Positions 5,587 to 7,565 of a stretch of 7,565 nucleotides of DNA are shown here, piece by piece; the stretch's first letter is position 1; every line of letters starts with the position of its first letter. The notes below the pieces were generated by a model that ran no database searches, was not told the origin of the DNA, and was given only the letters and a program-made list of their open reading frames with translations. This DNA is from Lachnospiraceae bacterium. Lineage in GTDB: Bacteria > Bacillota > Clostridia > Lachnospirales > Lachnospiraceae. Location of the stretch: NCBI GenBank assembly GCA_900772675.1, contig CAAGRM010000125.1, positions 1 to 7,565 on the forward strand, in the 5' to 3' direction. A program made the translations under genes and the position numbers.

Positions 5587-7565
5587 TTATTTTTTCAGCT
5601 GCTCCAATCTTGTCTGAACCTGCTCCATCATCTGCTGATAGTTCGCCAGTTTTTCTTTCTCTGCCTGAACCTTTGCCTCCGGAGCTTTGTTAATAAAGTT
5701 CGGGTTTCCAAGCATGCCGTTGGAACGTGCGATTTCTTTTGTCAGACGCTCCTCCTCTTTTTCGAGACGGGCAATCTCTTTTTCGAGGTCAACCAGCTCG
5801 GCAAACGGAATATAAATCGTTGCCTGTGGGATCACTGCAGATACCGCATCGTCTGCAATGCCGGCTTTATCTGCCTGTACGTGCACTTCGCTTGCGCCTG
5901 CCAGGGTTGCAAAGAAGACAGCGCCGTTCCGGAAAATTTCCTGTACGGAGGTATCTTCGGTCACAACGAACACACTTGCTTTCTTTGACGGCGGTACATT
6001 CATGCTGGTGCGGACACCACGGATGCTTCTTACCGCCTCTTTCATCATCTCAACGGCTGCCTCATCCTCTGCGTATGCAAAGTCTTCGGTCTCTTTCGGC
6101 CATGCGGCGATCATGATGGAATCCTCGTCCGGATTCAGTGTGCAGTAGATCTCCTCTGTGATGAACGGCATAAACGGATGCAACAGCTTTAATGCATTGC
6201 CAAGAACGGTTTTTAAGGTCCACAGTGCAGCGCCCTTCGTCTCGTCGGTCTCGCTGTACAGACGCGGTTTTACCATCTCGATGTACCAGTCGCAGAATTC
6301 CTCCCAAATAAAGTCGTAAACCTTCTGTACGGCGATACCGAGCTCGTAGCGATCCATGTTGTCCGTTACTTCGGTTGCCAGGGTATTGACTTTGGAGAGA
6401 ATCCATTTGTCTGCCAGTGTCAGTTTGTCTTTTGGCATCTCGGACGGAACCTCTGCTTTTTCCAGGTTCATCATGATGAAACGGGAAGCATTCCATACTT
6501 TATTTGCAAAGTTACGGCTGGCTTCTACACGCTCCCAGTAGAAACGCATATCGTTTCCAGGTGCATTTCCTGTCATCAGCGTCAGACGGAGCGCATCTGC
6601 GCCGTATTTATCGATGACTTCCAGCGGATCAATACCGTTTCCAAGAGATTTACTCATCTTGCGTCCCTGGGAATCACGAACGAGTCCGTGAATCAGTACG
6701 TGATGGAACGGAACCTGTTTGGTCTGCTCCAGCGCAGAGAATACCATACGGATTACCCAGAAGAAGATAATGTCGTATCCGGTTACGAGAACGTCGGTCG
6801 GATAGAAGTAATCAAATTCCGGTGTTTTCTCCGGCCATCCTAACGTGGAGAACGGCCACAGAGCGGAGCTGAACCAGGTATCCAGGGTATCCGGGTCCTG
6901 AGTGAGATGGGTGCTGCCGCATTTCGGGCATTTTTCCGGCATTCCGCCTCTTACAACGGTGATCTCGCCGCAGTCATCACAGGTATAAGCCGGGATACGA
7001 TGGCCCCACCAGAGCTGACGGGAAATACACCAGTCGTGGATATTGTTCAGCCAGTTCTGATAAATCTTGCTGAAACGATCCGGGATGAAGTTTACTTCCC
7101 CGTTCTTCTCTGCTTCGCTGGCAGCGGCAGCCATATCCACCATTTTTACAAACCACTGTGGTTTGATCATCGGCTCTACGGTTGTCTTACATCTGTCGTG
7201 GGTTCCTACGTTGTGAACGTGATCCACTACTTTTACAAGAAGACCAAGCTTCTCGAGATCCTCTACCATGGCTTTTCTTGCCTCGTAGCGGTCCATGCCG
7301 GCGTATTTGCCGCACTTGTTGTTCATGGTTCCGTCATCGTTTAAGATGTTGATCTCTTCGAGGTTGTGGCGTTTTCCTACCTCAAAGTCGTTCGGGTCGT
7401 GTGCCGGTGTGATTTTTACGCATCCGGTTCCGAACTCTTTGTCTACGTAAGCATCTGCGATAACCGGGATTTCACGGTCGGTCAGCGGAAGTTTCAGCAT
7501 TTTTCCTACAATATCGGTGTATCTTTCATCCTCCGGATTGACAGCTACGGCAGTATCGCCGAGCA
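5587..7565 (-). CDS. valS: Valyl-tRNA synthetase, C-terminal three quarters (start lies outside the window)
   Basis: This class I synthetase charges tRNA-Val with valine and removes mischarged threonine. The reading frame runs unbroken to the right edge (about 658 codons visible; first complete codon 7563-7561). The ATG at 7500 is internal. The N-terminus with the HIGH motif, roughly 220 residues judging from a typical length near 880, is missing. Visible parts in order: the editing domain with GTGCVKITPAHDPNDFEVG; the returning catalytic fold with CDDCG...CPKCG, a possible zinc site (6919-6981); DTWFSSALWPFSTLGWP; DVLVTGYDIIFFWVIRM; the KMSKS loop (6646-6660); the helical anticodon-binding domain; and a C-terminal coiled-coil arm (about 5590-5800) that contacts tRNA. 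Any T-box leader would lie beyond the window. No terminator separates it from the membrane enzyme gene, so the two are probably co-transcribed. Confidence 0.97.
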   Translation of the reverse strand, partial: LGDTAVAVNPEDERYTDIVGKMLKLPLTDREIPVIADAYVDKEFGTGCVKITPAHDPNDFEVGKRHNLEEINILNDDGTMNNKCGKYAGMDRYEARKAMVEDLEKLGLLVKVVDHVHNVGTHDRCKTTVEPMIKPQWFVKMVDMAAAASEAEKNGEVNFIPDRFSKIYQNWLNNIHDWCISRQLWWGHRIPAYTCDDCGEITVVRGGMPEKCPKCGSTHLTQDPDTLDTWFSSALWPFSTLGWPEKTPEFDYFYPTDVLVTGYDIIFFWVIRMVFSALEQTKQVPFHHVLIHGLVRDSQGRKMSKSLGNGIDPLEVIDKYGADALRLTLMTGNAPGNDMRFYWERVEASRNFANKVWNASRFIMMNLEKAEVPSEMPKDKLTLADKWILSKVNTLATEVTDNMDRYELGIAVQKVYDFIWEEFCDWYIEMVKPRLYSETDETKGAALWTLKTVLGNALKLLHPFMPFITEEIYCTLNPDEDSIMIAAWPKETEDFAYAEDEAAVEMMKEAVRSIRGVRTSMNVPPSKKASVFVVTEDTSVQEIFRNGAVFFATLAGASEVHVQADKAGIADDAVSAVIPQATIYIPFAELVDLEKEIARLEKEEERLTKEIARSNGMLGNPNFINKAPEAKVQAEKEKLANYQQMMEQVQTRLEQLKK

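Noticed and set aside
5458..5988. A 176-codon plus-strand open frame with Phe-rich runs
   Set aside because: It is antisense to the valS 3' end and the LtaS-like N-terminus; the Phe runs are complements of Lys codons.

Overview
The window looks like chromosomal DNA from a low-to-mid-GC Gram-positive anaerobe of the Clostridia, most likely Lachnospiraceae. This rests on the valS/folC neighbourhood typical of Firmicutes, an LtaS-type lipoteichoic acid synthase with a Thr/Pro-rich tail, and the Firmicutes-style promoter and Shine-Dalgarno sites. The family assignment is my inference; no rRNA or other marker is present. All five genes are on the minus strand, so the genetic order runs from the right edge to the left. 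None of the stretches without a gene exceeds 300 bases.

Right part (7565 to 3391): valS (valyl-tRNA synthetase) enters from beyond the right edge with its N-terminus missing. It is followed without any spacer (stop and start abut as TAAATG) by a gene for a polytopic membrane phosphoglycerol transferase of the LtaS family. That protein has all the expected catalytic residues plus an extra C-terminal beta-rich module and a Thr/Pro tail. Its 3' end carries two small hairpins and then a strong, probably bidirectional, intrinsic terminator (3262-3307).

Middle (3217 to 226): a near-consensus vegetative promoter (TGGACA, 16 bp, TATAAT) drives a second transcription unit. It holds folC (folylpolyglutamate/dihydrofolate synthase, GTG start), a tiny acidic gene of about 57 codons, and a 471-residue membrane protein. 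The last has a zinc ribbon, TPRs, one membrane segment, a coiled coil and further TPRs. Gaps are 9 to 18 bp depending on the start chosen, and Shine-Dalgarno sites sit next to or overlap the preceding stop codons, so translation is probably coupled.

Left edge (1 to 225): downstream of the last gene lies a 170-bp imperfect palindrome that begins at the first base of the window. It could be a MITE-like or other dispersed palindromic element, or a large transcript-end hairpin. It is the least explained sequence here. I found no defence system, CRISPR array, complete insertion sequence, tRNA or rRNA. Most of the window is ordinary housekeeping sequence; the more interesting parts are the palindrome, the two uncharacterised genes after folC, and the extra C-terminal module of the LtaS-like enzyme.
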